Shown: positions 8,622-16,967, numbered from the stretch's first letter. The stretch is 64,000 bases of DNA from Glycomyces terrestris (GCF_003933745.1 NZ_RSEB01000002.1:558001-622000), one strand, 5' to 3'. The notes: generated from the sequence alone by a model not told the origin. Program-made: numbers and translations.

Positions 8622-9853
8622 GGATCGCCATCGCCGGCGGCGGCATCGGCGGGCTCACCGCCGCCCTCGCGCTCCACGCCGCCGGGCACCGCGACGTGCA
8701 CGTCCTCGAGGCCGCCGCCGAGCTGCGGCCGCTCGGCGTGGGCCTGAACATCCTGCCCAGCGCCGTCCGCGAGCTCCACGCCCTCGGCGTCGCCGACGCC
8801 GTCGAGGGCCACGCCGTGACCACCGCCGAGCTCGCGTTCTACACGCGGCGAGGCGATCTCGTCTGGTCCGAGCCGCGCGGCCGCTTCGCCGGGCACCGCT
8901 ACCCGCAGTACTCGCTGCACCGGGGCCTGCTCCAGCAGGACCTCGCCGACGCCGTCGCCGCCCGGCTCGGCCACGGCGCGATCCAGACCGGCCGCCCCGT
9001 CCTCGGCTACACCGCCGCGGACGGCCGCGTCACCGTCCACACCGGATCGGGCGACTTCGAGGCCGACCTCCTCGTCGGCGCCGACGGCCTTCACTCGGCC
9101 GTCCGGGCCGCCATGCACCCCGGCGAGGGCGGGCCCGACGCGAACGGGATGTGGATGTGGCGCGGCACCACCCGCGCCGCCCCGTTCCTCACCGGCGCCT
9201 CCATGGCCGTGCTCGGCGACGACCGCGCCAAGTTCGTCATGTACCCGATCCGGCCCGCCGACGAGACCGGGAACGCCCTGATCAACTGGGTCACCGGCCG
9301 GCCCGCCGACGGGCCCTCGCCCGCGCTCTCCCTCGCCGACCGCAAGCGCGAGGTCCTCGCCCAGTTCGGCGACTGGAAGGTCCCCTGGACCGACCTGCCC
9401 GCGCTCGTCGCCGGGGCCGCGCAGATCCACGAGTACCCGATGGTCGACCGCGCGCCCCTGCCGACCTGGACCGACGGGCCCGTCACGCTCCTGGGCGACG
9501 CCGCCCACCCGATGTACCCCGTCGGCTCCAACGGCGCCACCCAGGCCATCATCGACGGCCGCGCCCTCGCCTGGCACCTCCACAAGGGACCAGACGTCGC
9601 GACCGCGCTGCGCCGCTACGAGCACGAGCGCCTCCCGGCCACCCGCGGCGTCCAGGCCGCCAACCGCCGCATGGGCCCCGAGCGCGTCATCGACCTCGCC
9701 TGGCAGCGCGCCCCGCAGGGCTTCGACCGCATCGAGGACGTCTTCACCCCCGCAGAGCTCCAGCAAATCTCCGACGACTACGCCTCCACCGCCGGGTTCA
9801 CCGTCGAGGAGCTGGCCGCCGAGTCCCCCTACGGGACCGGAGGACCGCGATGA
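8618..9853 (+). CDS. PhzS-like FAD-dependent monooxygenase
   Basis: 411 residues. N-terminal GxGxxG of the FAD fold is GGGIGGL (about 7-13). LRPLGVGLNILPSAV, PQYSLHRGLLQ and the GDAAHPMYPVGSNGATQAI motif (GD motif near residue 292) closely follow PhzS, the NADH/FAD aromatic hydroxylase that makes pyocyanin by oxidative decarboxylation. A phenazine pathway is not present, so here it probably hydroxylates the aryl-pyrrole or a downstream intermediate (inference). The ATG overlaps the stop of the PrnB-like gene, and the next gene overlaps its stop, indicating translational coupling. Confidence 0.88.
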   Translation: MRIAIAGGGIGGLTAALALHAAGHRDVHVLEAAAELRPLGVGLNILPSAVRELHALGVADAVEGHAVTTAELAFYTRRGDLVWSEPRGRFAGHRYPQYSLHRGLLQQDLADAVAARLGHGAIQTGRPVLGYTAADGRVTVHTGSGDFEADLLVGADGLHSAVRAAMHPGEGGPDANGMWMWRGTTRAAPFLTGASMAVLGDDRAKFVMYPIRPADETGNALINWVTGRPADGPSPALSLADRKREVLAQFGDWKVPWTDLPALVAGAAQIHEYPMVDRAPLPTWTDGPVTLLGDAAHPMYPVGSNGATQAIIDGRALAWHLHKGPDVATALRRYEHERLPATRGVQAANRRMGPERVIDLAWQRAPQGFDRIEDVFTPAELQQISDDYASTAGFTVEELAAESPYGTGGPR

Positions 9854-10440
9854 GCACCCGGCCCGCCGCCCCGCACGCCTGCGACGGCGCCTGCGCCGAC
9901 ACCGGCGACCTGCGGTCCCTCATGGCCGCGTTCCCCACCGGCGTCGCCGTCGTCGCCGCCGCCGACCCCGCGGGCGAGCCGATCGGCATGACCTGCTCGT
10001 CCCTGTGCTCGGTCGCCCTCGACCCGCCCACGCTCCTGGTCTGCCTGCGCGAGCACGGCCCCACCGCCGCGGCCGTCCTCGCCTCCGGCTCGTTCACCGT
10101 CAACCTCCTCGACGACCGCGCCCGCGACGTCGCCGAGCTCTTCGCCTCCGGCGCCGCCGACCGCTTCGCGCACGTCAGGTGGCGCCCCGGCGCCGCCGGC
10201 CCCCACCTCGTCGCCGACGCCCACTCCACCGCGGACTGCCGCGTCGACCGCCGCTACACCGTCGGCGACCACGTCGTCGTCCTCGGCGAGGTCGAGCGCG
10301 TCACCGTCCGCCGCGAGCCGCGCCCCCTCCTGTACGGCATGCGGCGCTTCAAGACCTGGGAAGGAGCGGGGCCTCCGGCAGACCCCGCGGGCCGGCTCGC
10401 CGCCCGAACCCACGCAACAACCGACAACACGGAGAACTGA
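9850..10440 (+). CDS. flavin reductase (HpaC/PrnF-like)
   Basis: 196 residues with the flavin reductase-like FMN-binding fold: FPTGVAVVAA near residue 28, PIGMTCSSLCSVALDPPTLLVCL (about 44-66, with Thr and Ser contacting flavin phosphate), FTVNLLDD, and the late HVVVLGEVERV strand. The family reduces FMN or FAD with NAD(P)H and hands the free reduced flavin to a partner. In this operon the obvious client is the tryptophan halogenase, which has no NAD(P)H site. The N-terminus is Cys- and His-rich (PHACDGACADTGD), which is not general for the family. It overlaps both neighbours by one to four bases. Confidence 0.9.
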   Translation: MSTRPAAPHACDGACADTGDLRSLMAAFPTGVAVVAAADPAGEPIGMTCSSLCSVALDPPTLLVCLREHGPTAAAVLASGSFTVNLLDDRARDVAELFASGAADRFAHVRWRPGAAGPHLVADAHSTADCRVDRRYTVGDHVVVLGEVERVTVRREPRPLLYGMRRFKTWEGAGPPADPAGRLAARTHATTDNTEN

Positions 10441-10805
10441 TGAACATCGCCACCATCGTCCTTGCCCTGCTGCTGGCGGTCGCCTTCGCGGCGTCGGGGG
10501 TCGTCAAGATCCTCACGCTGCCCCCGGCCAAGGCCGACGCCGACCGCTTCGGCATGTCCTACAACGCCTACAAGGGGATCGGCGTGCTCGAATTCCTCGG
10601 CGGCGCCGGACTCGCGATCGGCGCGCTCGTGACCGACTTCTGGTGGGTCGGCGTGGCCGCCGCCGTCGGCCTCGTCGCCCTCACCATCGGCGCGCTCGCG
10701 ACCCACCTGCGCGTCAAGGACCCCGCCGGGAAGGCCGCCGGGGCCCCGCTGTTCGGCGTGCTCGTCGCCGTCGCGGGCGTCCTCATCTACCTGAACGCCG
10801 CGTAG
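10440..10805 (+). CDS. DoxX-like small membrane protein
   Basis: 121 residues with four hydrophobic segments: the first starts at residue 3, and ...FAASGVVKIL with a conserved Lys is typical of DoxX/DoxD-like proteins. GVLEFLGGAGLAIG forms the second segment. DoxX-like proteins are found with redox and quinone systems but their function in such clusters is not known. The ATG at 10440 overlaps the last base of the flavin reductase stop, so it is translated from the same message. A GC-rich stem-loop follows. Confidence 0.75.
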   Translation: MNIATIVLALLLAVAFAASGVVKILTLPPAKADADRFGMSYNAYKGIGVLEFLGGAGLAIGALVTDFWWVGVAAAVGLVALTIGALATHLRVKDPAGKAAGAPLFGVLVAVAGVLIYLNAA

Positions 10806-10813
10806 ACCGCCCA

Positions 10814-10836
10814 GGGGCCCGGCCCGCCCGGGCCCC
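10814..10836 (+). terminator. GC stem-loop inside the biosynthetic cluster
   Basis: Perfect 9-bp arms GGGGCCCGG and CCGGGCCCC around CCCGC, 8 bases after the DoxX-like stop and about 70 bases before the ketosynthase gene. It may terminate or attenuate the first half of the cluster, with a second promoter before the ketosynthase. Confidence 0.5.
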
Positions 10837-10907
10837 GTCCGGCTGCGCCTCCCGCAGCCCGCCCACCGCCCAGTCCGCTCCCTCCGCACCGAATCGAGGC
10901 CAGCCGC

Positions 10908-12593
10908 ATGGAGTACCGCCGCGAACCGATCGCCGTCGTCGGCATGGGGTGCCGCTTCCCCGGCGCCGACGGCACCGACGCCCTCTGGGAGCTGCTGCTC
11001 GCCGGAGGCGACGCCACCGGCCCCACCCCGAAGGACCGCTACGACGCCGAGGCCATGTACTCGCCCGAGCCCGCGCTCGGCAAGGTCATCGCCAAGCGCT
11101 CCGGATACCTCGAGCGCGCCTTCGACTTCGACGCCCCCTTCTTCGGCATGACCCCCGCCCAGGCGTCCTACCTGGATCCGCAGCAGCGGCTGCTCCTCAC
11201 CGCCGCCTACGAGGCGTTCGCCGACGCCGGACTCACCCGCGAGGCCGTCGCCGGGACCCGCACCGGCGTGTACGTCGGCAACATGAACCTCGACTTCTGG
11301 GACGTCATCGCCCGCCGCGGCCCCGAGGCGATCACCCCCTCCGTCATCTACAACCTCCGCAGCGTCCTCTCAGGACGCCTCGCGTACGAGTTCGACCTGC
11401 GCGGGCCCAGCATCACCGTCGACACCGCCTGCTCCTCCTCCCTGACCGCCCTTCACCTCGCGTGCCTGTCGCTGCGCGCCGGGGAGACCGAGGCCGCGCT
11501 CGTCGCCGGCGTCAACCTCAAGCTCAACGCCGAGGAGGACCTGCTCCTGTCGCAGGCGCGCATGTTCGCCCGCGACGGCCGCTGCAAGTTCGGCGACGCC
11601 CGCGCCGACGGCTTCGCGCCCTCCGACGGCGCCGCCGCCATCGTCCTCAAACCCCTCGCCAGGGCCCTCGCCGACGGCGACCCCGTGCACGCCCTCGTCC
11701 TCGGCGGCAACCTCGGCAACGACGGCCGCGCCTCCGGGTCCCTCCTCGCGCCCTCCGCCGACGCGCACGCCGAGATGCTCCGCCTCGCCTACGAGGACGC
11801 CGGGATCGACGCCTGCGACGTCGACTTCATCGAGGCCCACGGCACCGGCACCCCCCTGATCGACCCGATCGAGTTCGCCGCGATCGGCGAGGTCCTCGGC
11901 AAGGACCGCCCCGCCGACCGGCCCGTCCTCGTCGGCTCCGTCAAGACCAACATCGGCCACACCGAAGGGGCCGCCGGCGTCGCCGCCGTCATCAAGTCAG
12001 CGCTCGCCCTCGCCCACCGCCGCCTCCCCGCGAGCCTCCACTACGAGACCCCGAACCCCAAGATCGACTGGGCCGCACTGCCCGTCGCCGTCCCGACCTC
12101 CACCGTGGACCTCGACGGCCGGGGCCGGCCGCTCCTCGCCGGCGTCAGCGGCCAGGGCATCTCGGCCGCGAACGCGCACATCGTCCTCGGCGAGGCCCCG
12201 CGCCGCGAGGCCGCCCCCGACGACGGCCGCGCCTACCCGTTCGTGCTCTCCGCCGCCACCGGACCGGCCCTCCTCGAACGCGCCCGCGACTGCGCCGCAT
12301 GGCTCTCCGAGTCCACCCACGCCCTGCGCGACGTCTGCTACAGCGCCGCCGTCCGCACCACCCACCACGCGCACCGCGCCGCCGTCACCGCCGAGACCCG
12401 CGCCGGCCTCACCGCCGCGCTCCTGGCCATCGCCGACGGCGACGCCCCCGCGCCCGAAGGCGTCGGCGCCGCGTTCTGCGCGGGCGAGGAGGTCGACTGG
12501 ACCGGCGTCTTCGACGCCACCGCGACCTTCGTGCGCCTCCCGCACTACCCGTGGCAGTACGCCGCCTACCCGATCCCGGAGGAGGACCGATGA
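10908..12593 (+). CDS. stand-alone type I ketosynthase without AT domain
   Basis: 561 residues. A complete modular-type ketosynthase spans about 1-425: IAVVGMGCRFPGA at the start, DPQQRLLL, active Cys C175 in DTACSSSL, H311 in EAHGTGT and H351 in NIGHTEGAAG, so it should be catalytically competent for decarboxylative Claisen condensation. After it comes the usual KS-to-AT linker (PFVLSAATGPALLERAR...), and then directly the post-AT linker (EEVDWTGVF...LPHYPWQ). The roughly 300-residue acyltransferase domain that normally sits between them is absent. Extender loading must come from elsewhere, for example fatty-acid synthase malonyl transferase. The stop overlaps the KAS III start (ATGA). Confidence 0.92.
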   Translation: MEYRREPIAVVGMGCRFPGADGTDALWELLLAGGDATGPTPKDRYDAEAMYSPEPALGKVIAKRSGYLERAFDFDAPFFGMTPAQASYLDPQQRLLLTAAYEAFADAGLTREAVAGTRTGVYVGNMNLDFWDVIARRGPEAITPSVIYNLRSVLSGRLAYEFDLRGPSITVDTACSSSLTALHLACLSLRAGETEAALVAGVNLKLNAEEDLLLSQARMFARDGRCKFGDARADGFAPSDGAAAIVLKPLARALADGDPVHALVLGGNLGNDGRASGSLLAPSADAHAEMLRLAYEDAGIDACDVDFIEAHGTGTPLIDPIEFAAIGEVLGKDRPADRPVLVGSVKTNIGHTEGAAGVAAVIKSALALAHRRLPASLHYETPNPKIDWAALPVAVPTSTVDLDGRGRPLLAGVSGQGISAANAHIVLGEAPRREAAPDDGRAYPFVLSAATGPALLERARDCAAWLSESTHALRDVCYSAAVRTTHHAHRAAVTAETRAGLTAALLAIADGDAPAPEGVGAAFCAGEEVDWTGVFDATATFVRLPHYPWQYAAYPIPEEDR

Positions 12594-13612
12594 CCGCCGT
12601 CGTCGCCGGGCTCGGCAGCGCCCTGCCCGCCCGGGAGGTCGGCAACGACGAGCTCGCCGCCCGCCTCGGCGTCACCCCCGACTGGATCGAGCGGCGCACC
12701 GGCATCCGCGCCCGCCGCTTCGCCGACGCCGCCACCCCGACCTCCGCGCTCGCCGCCGAGGCCGCCCGCGCGGCCCTCGCCGACGCCGCCACCGATCCCT
12801 CCGAAGTGGACGCGTTCCTGGTCGCGACCTACACGCCCGACCACCAGATCCCGGCCACCGCGCCGCTCGCGGCCGCCCGGCTCGGCATCGGCGCCCCCGC
12901 CTTCGACGTCAACGCCGCCTGCTCGGGCTTCGTCTACGCGCTCGCCACCGCCGCCGGGCTCATCGCCACCGGCGCCCGCCGCGTCCTGGTCGCCGGGGCC
13001 GAGACCGCCTCCACCCTCACCGACCCCGCCGACCGCACCGTCCACCCGCTGTTCGGCGACGGCGCCGGCGCGGTGCTCCTGCGCGCGGGCGAGCCCGGCG
13101 AGGAGGGCGCGCTCCTCGCGGTCGACCTCGGCAGCGACGGCGCCGGCGCGGCGAGCCTCATCGCCCCCGCCTCCGCCTCCCGCGCCCGCCTCGGCAACGG
13201 CACCGAACGGCCCCAACCGGACCCGGCCGCCTACTACATGGCCATGGACGGCCGCGAGGTCTTCCTCCAGGCCGTGGCGCACATGAGCGCGTCCTCCCGC
13301 GCCGTCCTCGCCCGCGCCGAGGTCAAACCCTCCGAAGTGGACCGCGTCTGCGGGCACCAGGCCAACGTCCGCATCCTCCGCGCCGTCGCCGACGAGCTCG
13401 GCGCCGACCACGACCGGCTCCTGGTCGACCTCGACCGCGTCGGCAACACCGGGGCCGCGTCCATCCCGCTCGCCCTCGACCGGGCCCGCCGCGAGGGCCG
13501 CCTCGCGCCCGGCCACACCGTCCTCCTGACCGCCTTCGGCGGCGGGTACACCTGGGGCTCGGCGCTGCTGCGCTGGCCCGCCACCGCACAGCACCCAAGG
13601 AGCGCACCATGA
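12590..13612 (+). CDS. beta-ketoacyl-ACP synthase III-like enzyme
   Basis: 340 residues. The thiolase-fold triad is intact: C111 in NAACSGFVYAL, H256 in GHQANVRI and N286 in VGNTGAASIP, so condensation or acyl transfer chemistry is expected. DWIERRTGIRARR (about 31-43) is the conserved FabH substrate-entrance region. KAS III enzymes prime chains with acyl-CoA, and several in natural-product clusters instead transfer acyl groups to O or N nucleophiles; either fits here. It is embedded between ketosynthase and carrier-protein genes with 4-base overlaps at both ends, so the three proteins are made in concert. Cluster context argues against this being the housekeeping FabH. Confidence 0.9.
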   Translation: MTAVVAGLGSALPAREVGNDELAARLGVTPDWIERRTGIRARRFADAATPTSALAAEAARAALADAATDPSEVDAFLVATYTPDHQIPATAPLAAARLGIGAPAFDVNAACSGFVYALATAAGLIATGARRVLVAGAETASTLTDPADRTVHPLFGDGAGAVLLRAGEPGEEGALLAVDLGSDGAGAASLIAPASASRARLGNGTERPQPDPAAYYMAMDGREVFLQAVAHMSASSRAVLARAEVKPSEVDRVCGHQANVRILRAVADELGADHDRLLVDLDRVGNTGAASIPLALDRARREGRLAPGHTVLLTAFGGGYTWGSALLRWPATAQHPRSAP

Positions 13613-13863
13613 CCACCGCCGCCCGCGTCGCCGCCGTCGTCGCCAAGTGGTGCCAGGCCGACCCCGGGGACCTCACCCCCGAGACCCGCCTGGACGACCT
13701 CGACCTCGACTCCCTCAGCCGCCTGGAGACCGCCCTCGGCCTCCAGCGCGAGTTCCGGGTCGCGATCGACGACACCCGCATGAACGACGCCGAGACCATC
13801 GCCGACGTGATCGCCGTCGTCGAGTCCAGCCCCGCCCTGGACGGCGACCCGGACCGGCTCTGA
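13609..13863 (+). CDS. acyl carrier protein
   Basis: 84 residues, typical ACP length and acidity. The 4'-phosphopantetheine attachment site is S35 in LDDLDLDSLSRLE. Helix 1 (RVAAVVAKWCQ) and the later AETIADVIAVVE helix fit the four-helix ACP fold. It overlaps the KAS III gene by 4 bases and presumably carries the acyl chain handled by the KAS III and ketosynthase of this cluster. No phosphopantetheinyl transferase gene is in the window, so activation would rely on an enzyme encoded elsewhere. Confidence 0.93.
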   Translation: MTTAARVAAVVAKWCQADPGDLTPETRLDDLDLDSLSRLETALGLQREFRVAIDDTRMNDAETIADVIAVVESSPALDGDPDRL

Positions 13864-13865
13864 CC

Positions 13866-15131
13866 ATGAGCGCCACCGCCGTCCTCCTCCTGGTCCTCCT
13901 GCTCGTCGTCCTCGCCTGCCGGGCCGCGCACGCGGTCTGCCGGCGCCTCGGCCAGCCGCCCGTGCTCGGGGAGATCCTCGTCGGCATCCTCCTGGGGCCC
14001 AGCCTGTTCGGGGCGCTCGCGCCCGGCACGCACGCGTCCCTGTTCGGGCCCGAGCTCCTCACCGCCGTCGACGGGCTCAGCCAGATCGGCCTGGTGCTCT
14101 TCATGTTCACCGTCGGCCTGGAGTTCCCGATCGCGCGCCTGCGCAGCACCGCCCGGGTCGGCCTCGCGGTCTCGGGCGCCGGCATGGTCGTCCCGCTCGC
14201 GCTCGGCTTCGCGTTCGCGCTGTGGGCCGGGCCGCGCCTCGGGCTGTTCCCCGCCGGCGTCGACCCCGCGATCGGGGCCCTGTTCATCGGCCTGCTCCTG
14301 TCGATCACCGCGTTCCCGGTGATGGCGCGCATGATCGCCGACCACGGCCACGTGCGCACCCGCTTCGGCTCGGTCTCGCTCACCGCGGGCGCCCTCGACG
14401 ACGCCGCCGCGTGGGTCCTCCTCGCGGCCGTCCTCGCCGCGTTCGGCACCGGCGGCGACGCCTCCGCGCTCATCGCGCTCGCCGGACTCGCCGTCCTCGC
14501 CGGAGCGCTCGTCCTGGTGCACCGCGCGGCCCGGCACTGGTTCGCGCGCCGCGACCCCGGCCGGGACGCCGTCCTCGTCGCCGCCGCGCTCGCGCTGCTC
14601 GCCGCCGCCGGGTTCACCGAGCTCATCGGCGTCCACGCCGTGTTCGGCGCGTTCGCCCTCGGCGCGGCCGTCCCGCGCGGCGCCGCCGCCGACGTCCTCG
14701 CCGAGCGCATCCGGCCCCTGACCGCGGTCCTGTTCCTGCCGCTGTTCTTCGTCCACTCGGGCATGAACACCGACCTCGGCCTCATGACCGGCGCGGGCCT
14801 GGCCGCCGGGGCCGCGGCGCTCGTGGTCCTCGCGTTCATCGGGAAGCTCGGGGCGTGCACCGCCGCCGCCCGCGCGGCGGGGGAGTCGTGGGCCGACGCG
14901 GCCCGCATCGGCTGCTACATGAACGCGCGCGGGCTCATGCAGCTCGTGGCCCTCGACATCGGCCTGCGCGCGGGCCTGATCGACCAGGCCGCGTACGCGA
15001 TGATCGTCGTCGTCGCGGTCGCCACCACGTTCTTCACCGCGCCCGGCCTCGCCCTCGTCGACCGCCTCGCCCGCCGCCGCGCCGGGAGGGAGCCCGAGCG
15101 CCGGCCCGAGACCGCCGGGGCCGCGCCCTAG
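13866..15131 (+). CDS. CPA2-type cation/proton antiporter
   Basis: 421 residues with about twelve membrane segments. QPPVLGEILVGILLGPSLFG near residues 35-53 is the conserved Kef/NhaP-type (monovalent cation:proton antiporter 2) entry motif, and GALDDAAAWVLLA carries the conserved Asp pair in the ion path. Cytoplasmic tail is short, with no RCK/TrkA nucleotide-binding domain. It starts 2 bases after the ACP stop, so it belongs to the same transcript. In natural-product clusters such antiporters are seen beside polyketide genes and may support self-resistance or ion balance; direct export of the product is less likely (inference). Confidence 0.88.
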   Translation: MSATAVLLLVLLLVVLACRAAHAVCRRLGQPPVLGEILVGILLGPSLFGALAPGTHASLFGPELLTAVDGLSQIGLVLFMFTVGLEFPIARLRSTARVGLAVSGAGMVVPLALGFAFALWAGPRLGLFPAGVDPAIGALFIGLLLSITAFPVMARMIADHGHVRTRFGSVSLTAGALDDAAAWVLLAAVLAAFGTGGDASALIALAGLAVLAGALVLVHRAARHWFARRDPGRDAVLVAAALALLAAAGFTELIGVHAVFGAFALGAAVPRGAAADVLAERIRPLTAVLFLPLFFVHSGMNTDLGLMTGAGLAAGAAALVVLAFIGKLGACTAAARAAGESWADAARIGCYMNARGLMQLVALDIGLRAGLIDQAAYAMIVVVAVATTFFTAPGLALVDRLARRRAGREPERRPETAGAAP

Positions 15132-15181
15132 CGTGTCCCAGCACACCGGCACCGGCCCTGGCCTCGCAGTATGCTTGCGGG

Positions 15182-15664
15182 ATGGAGGAACACGCGGGCG
15201 AGGCCATCGGCACGGGCACCGCGCTGGTGCGCACCGCCTTCCTCGTCGACACCGTCTACGCCGACGCCGCCCGCGAGTTCGACCTCACCGCCGCGCAGTC
15301 CCAGCTGCTGTGCATCGTCCTCAACCGCCCCTTCGGCATGTTCGAGCTCGCGAAGACCCTCGGGCTCGCCAAGTCGAGCGTCACCGGGCTCGTCGACCGC
15401 TGCGAGAAGCGCGACCTGGTGCGCCGCGAACCCGACCCGGGCGACGGCCGCGCCTCCCGCGTGGCCCTGACCGCCAAGGGCGCCCAGCTCGCCGAGGAGC
15501 TCCACGAGGTGATCCTGCGCCGCACCGCCGAGCTGACCGGCGGGCTCACCGCCGACGAGCGCGCCGCCCTCACCGCCCTCCTCGCGAAGGTCGTCACCGA
15601 CAACCAGGCGCCGGTCGTCATCACCGAGGGCGAGTGCCCCGCGGCCGACCCGGCCTGCGGCTGA
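15182..15664 (+). CDS. MarR family transcriptional regulator
   Basis: 160 residues with a winged helix: QSQLLCIVLNRPFGMFELAKTLGLAKSSVTGLVDRCEKRDLVRREPDPGDGR lies around residues 39-90, including the recognition helix SSVTGLVDRC and the wing DPGDGRA. MarR proteins bind palindromes as dimers and are released by phenolic or aromatic ligands, a natural fit for a cluster that should make an aryl-pyrrole. It is the last gene of the cluster, 50 bases after the antiporter, and may have its own start: TATGCT at 15170-15175 sits 6 bases before the ATG, compatible with a leaderless transcript. Likely target: inverted repeats before the halogenase (inference). Confidence 0.9.
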   Translation: MEEHAGEAIGTGTALVRTAFLVDTVYADAAREFDLTAAQSQLLCIVLNRPFGMFELAKTLGLAKSSVTGLVDRCEKRDLVRREPDPGDGRASRVALTAKGAQLAEELHEVILRRTAELTGGLTADERAALTALLAKVVTDNQAPVVITEGECPAADPACG

Positions 15665-15673
15665 CACGGCGAG

Positions 15674-15699
15674 GCCCCCGCCGCGGGTGCGACGGGGGC
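15674..15699. terminator. stem-loop after the MarR gene
   Basis: Arms GCCCCCG and CGGGGGC separated by 12 bases, starting 10 bases after the MarR stop. Marks the end of the biosynthetic transcript. Confidence 0.55.
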
Positions 15700-15848
15700 T
15701 CACGGCCGAGTCTCACGACCCGGACGGTCCGCATCCGGCCCGCTCGCCGCGCCGGTGAACGACCCGGTGGCCGGGTCGCCCGGCGCCTCGCGAGCGAGCT
15801 CGACCGGGCCATGAGACCCGGCCTCGGATCGACGGGCGCGGCCGAGCC

Positions 15849-16946
15849 TTACGAGGCGCCGTACATCTCGGCGAACCTGCCGTTCATGAGGTCGCGGCCC
15901 TTCCACAGCACCACCTGGTCCACCGGCATCAGGGCCGGGCCGTCCTCGCCGGGGACCTGCCCGACGCCGTGCTCGGGGCCCAGCGGCAGCAGCATCATCC
16001 GCATCGGGTTCGGCCGGTACTCCTCGACCGGCTCCTCGCCGTTGACCTGCGCGATGATGTTGGCGGCCACCACCTCCGCGTGCCGCGAGGCGGCCCCGGC
16101 GCGCTTCTCCTCGGCCACGTCGGTGAGGTCGCCCACCGCGTACACGTGCGCGTGTCCGTCCACATTGAGCTTCGGGGTGACCGGGATCTGGCCGCGCTCG
16201 TTCAGGGGCGCGAGACCGCCTTCGAGGTAGTCCGAGTTCGTCGCGGCCCCGTAGGCGCGGAACCAGATGTCGGCCTCGATCTTCTCGCCGCCCGCGCTCG
16301 CCCTGACCTCCCCGGCCCGGCCGGGCTCCACGTCCGGCTCCGCGTCGAGCGCCGCGCCCAGGCGCACCTCGATGCCGAGCTCGGCCAGCTGGCGCTCCAG
16401 CTCGGCCCGCAGCTCCGGGGTGTAGCCGGGGACGAGCTCGGCGCCGGGGTCGACCACGGTGATCCGCTTCCCGGGCCACACCGCGCGGATCTCCCCGGCC
16501 AGCTCCAGGCCCACCGGCCCGGCCCCGGCGATGAGCACCCGCTCGGCCCCGGCCAGCTCGGCGTGGGTCTCCTTGAAGTGGGCCAGTGCCTCCGCGGTCG
16601 AGTCGGTGCGGGTCTTCGCCGGGTACGGGTAGGCCGACCCGGTCGCCAGCACGATGTAGTCGGCCTCGACGCGCGCCCCGGAGGCGAGGGTGACGCCGCG
16701 GGCGTCGACCGCCGCCGCGTACTCGCGCACATGGCTGCCGCGCTTGAGGACGCCGCTGTAGGGGAAGAAGATCTGCTCCGCCCACTCCTCGGGCCGGGTG
16801 AGCGCGCGCAGCGCGCCGGCGGCGTGCACGAAGGCGTCCTTGGGTTCGATGAGCACCACGTCGGCGTGCTCGTCCAGCGCCTTGGCGACGGCCGCGCCGC
16901 CGTAGCCCCCGCCGACGACCGCCACGGTTCGACCTTGCTGAGTCAT
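15849..16946 (-). CDS. NAD(P)H/FAD oxidoreductase, NDH-2/AIF-like
   Basis: 365 residues. Two dinucleotide folds: FAD-binding VAVVGGGYGGAAVAKAL at the N-terminus (about 8-24) and NAD(P)H-binding VLIAGAGPVGLELAGEI around residue 140-156, followed by the second FAD motif HVYAVGDLTDV near residue 275. This is the AMID/type II NADH dehydrogenase-like class; without a C-terminal membrane-anchor helix it is probably cytoplasmic or peripherally bound. The ATG at 16946 is preceded by GGAAGAGGCGG. Its promoter region contains a large inverted repeat shared with the divergent aminotransferase gene, so expression is probably controlled by an unlinked regulator. Confidence 0.85.
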   Translation of the reverse strand: MTQQGRTVAVVGGGYGGAAVAKALDEHADVVLIEPKDAFVHAAGALRALTRPEEWAEQIFFPYSGVLKRGSHVREYAAAVDARGVTLASGARVEADYIVLATGSAYPYPAKTRTDSTAEALAHFKETHAELAGAERVLIAGAGPVGLELAGEIRAVWPGKRITVVDPGAELVPGYTPELRAELERQLAELGIEVRLGAALDAEPDVEPGRAGEVRASAGGEKIEADIWFRAYGAATNSDYLEGGLAPLNERGQIPVTPKLNVDGHAHVYAVGDLTDVAEEKRAGAASRHAEVVAANIIAQVNGEEPVEEYRPNPMRMMLLPLGPEHGVGQVPGEDGPALMPVDQVVLWKGRDLMNGRFAEMYGAS

Positions 16947-16967
16947 GGTTCCGCCTCTTCCGATCAA

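Noticed and set aside
9850-10440. Flavin reductase as partner of the PhzS-like enzyme only
   Set aside because: PhzS-type monooxygenases reduce their own FAD with NAD(P)H; the halogenase is the enzyme in this cluster that needs free FADH2.
12590-13612. KAS III as the housekeeping FabH of fatty-acid synthesis
   Set aside because: It is translationally coupled to a PKS-type ketosynthase and an ACP inside a specialised-metabolite operon and not beside fabD/fabF genes.
13323-15152. Minus-strand open frame opposite ACP and antiporter genes
   Set aside because: Highly charged, repetitive Glu/Arg/Gly sequence typical of antisense frames in GC-rich DNA.
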